Below, one piece after another: positions 6,547 through 7,086 of a stretch of DNA of 7,086 nt. The translations under genes and the position numbers were made by a program. Numbering within the stretch: the first letter of the stretch is position 1; each line of letters opens with the position of its first letter. Below the pieces are notes generated by a model, which was not told the DNA's origin, searched no databases, and saw only the letters and a program-made list of their open reading frames with translations. Source of the DNA: Ectopseudomonas composti (GTDB lineage Bacteria > Pseudomonadota > Gammaproteobacteria > Pseudomonadales > Pseudomonadaceae); the NCBI GenBank assembly GCA_946886245.1, contig CAMPIF010000221.1:1-7086 (forward strand), given 5' to 3'.

Positions 6547-7086
6547 ATGCATATCGAACACTCCGTATTCCTGATCAGTGGCGGCGCCTCCGGCCTTGGT
6601 CTGGCCACCGCCCGGGAACTGGTCGGGCAGGGCGGCAAGGTGGTGCTGCTGGATATCAATGCAGAAGCGGGCCAGCAGGCCCTCGCCGAGCTGGGCGCCA
6701 ACGCCCGTTTCGTGCGCGCCGATATCACTCGTGAAGAGGATGGCGGTGCTGCAGTGACGCAGGTTCTGGAGGCTTTCGGTGCTCTGCACGGGCTGGTCAA
6801 CTGCGCCGGCGTCGCGCCGGCCGAGAAGGTGCTGGGGCGCAATGGTGCACATGGCCTGGACAGCTTTCGCCGTACCGTCGAGATCAATCTGATCGGCAGT
6901 TTCAATCTGTTGCGCCTGGCTGCCGAGGCCATGGCGCAGAACACGCCGAACGCCGAGGGCGAGCGTGGGGTCATTATCAATACTGCGTCGGTGGCAGCGT
7001 TCGACGGACAGATGGGCCAGGTTGCCTATGCAGCTTCCAAGGGCGGCGTCGCCGCGCTGACGCTGCCGGCGGCGCGCGATCTGGCG
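6547..7086 (+). CDS. Short-chain dehydrogenase, type II 3-hydroxyacyl-CoA dehydrogenase (HSD10-like), C-terminus cut
   Basis: NAD-dependent oxidation of a 3-hydroxyacyl-CoA; relatives of this type oxidise 2-methyl-3-hydroxybutyryl-CoA in isoleucine breakdown. 180 codons are present; the family is about 255 residues, so roughly 75 are missing past the edge. Seen: the Rossmann glycine motif SGGASGLG (11-18), Asp36 after the second strand (NAD rather than NADP preference), Asp59, NCAG (85-88), Asn114, Ser148 in [14 protein letters not shown] (145-158), and YAASK with Tyr161 and Lys165. That is a complete catalytic tetrad. [13 protein letters not shown] (140-152) followed by TLPAARDLA (172-180) is almost the wording of animal HSD10, which makes this specific SDR branch very likely. 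AAGGAA (6533-6538) is 8 nt before the ATG. It shares an operon with the ligase; a thiolase and an acyl-CoA dehydrogenase would be expected downstream. Similar genes have been called ivdG. Confidence 0.92.
   Translation, partial: MHIEHSVFLISGGASGLGLATARELVGQGGKVVLLDINAEAGQQALAELGANARFVRADITREEDGGAAVTQVLEAFGALHGLVNCAGVAPAEKVLGRNGAHGLDSFRRTVEINLIGSFNLLRLAAEAMAQNTPNAEGERGVIINTASVAAFDGQMGQVAYAASKGGVAALTLPAARDLA

Overview
The window looks like a GC-rich Pseudomonas chromosome, possibly from the mendocina/oleovorans/stutzeri side of the genus. The evidence is the liu gene order, Pseudomonas-style REP and other palindromic intergenic repeats, and typical Pseudomonas protein sequences. The species call is inference from the repeats and recalled gene orders; no database search was possible.

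Left half, minus strand (3617 down to 1): the leucine/isovalerate utilisation operon in the order liuR - liuA - liuB - liuC, with liuC cut by the left edge. LiuR is a MerR-type regulator. LiuA oxidises isovaleryl-CoA to 3-methylcrotonyl-CoA. LiuB is the carboxyltransferase subunit that, with the biotin-carrying subunit LiuD, makes 3-methylglutaconyl-CoA. LiuC hydrates that to HMG-CoA. liuD and liuE would be expected beyond the left edge. Each of the three gaps inside the operon (73, 139 and 93 bp) holds a different palindromic repeat: a GTAGGGTGCGC-type doublet, a cluster of CCCACGC/GGACGC hairpins, and a perfect 22-bp inverted REP pair.

Middle (3618-3762): a 145-bp divergent promoter region. 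On the minus side it has a TTGACA -35 box and a palindromic ACGT-containing site that fits a LiuR operator. On the plus side it has an extended -10 (TGTTAGAAT) for the next gene.

Right half, plus strand (3763 to 7086): an AraC-family regulator, an AMP-forming acyl-CoA synthetase of 539 residues, and, 17 bp downstream, a short-chain dehydrogenase closely resembling type II 3-hydroxyacyl-CoA dehydrogenase (HSD10-like). The right edge cuts the last gene after 180 codons. This matches a known Pseudomonas cluster layout (regulator, CoA ligase, SDR, usually then thiolase and acyl-CoA dehydrogenase) suited to activation and beta-oxidation of a short or 2-methyl-branched acid. Its position beside liu suggests a branched-chain acid catabolic island.

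No wholly novel system is visible. All seven protein genes belong to known families. The unusual parts are the repeats in the liu operon, one of which supplies the liuR stop codon, and the unstudied regulatory pairing of the two divergent units. No tRNA, rRNA, CRISPR array, transposase or phage gene was seen, and no gene-free stretch exceeds 145 bp.
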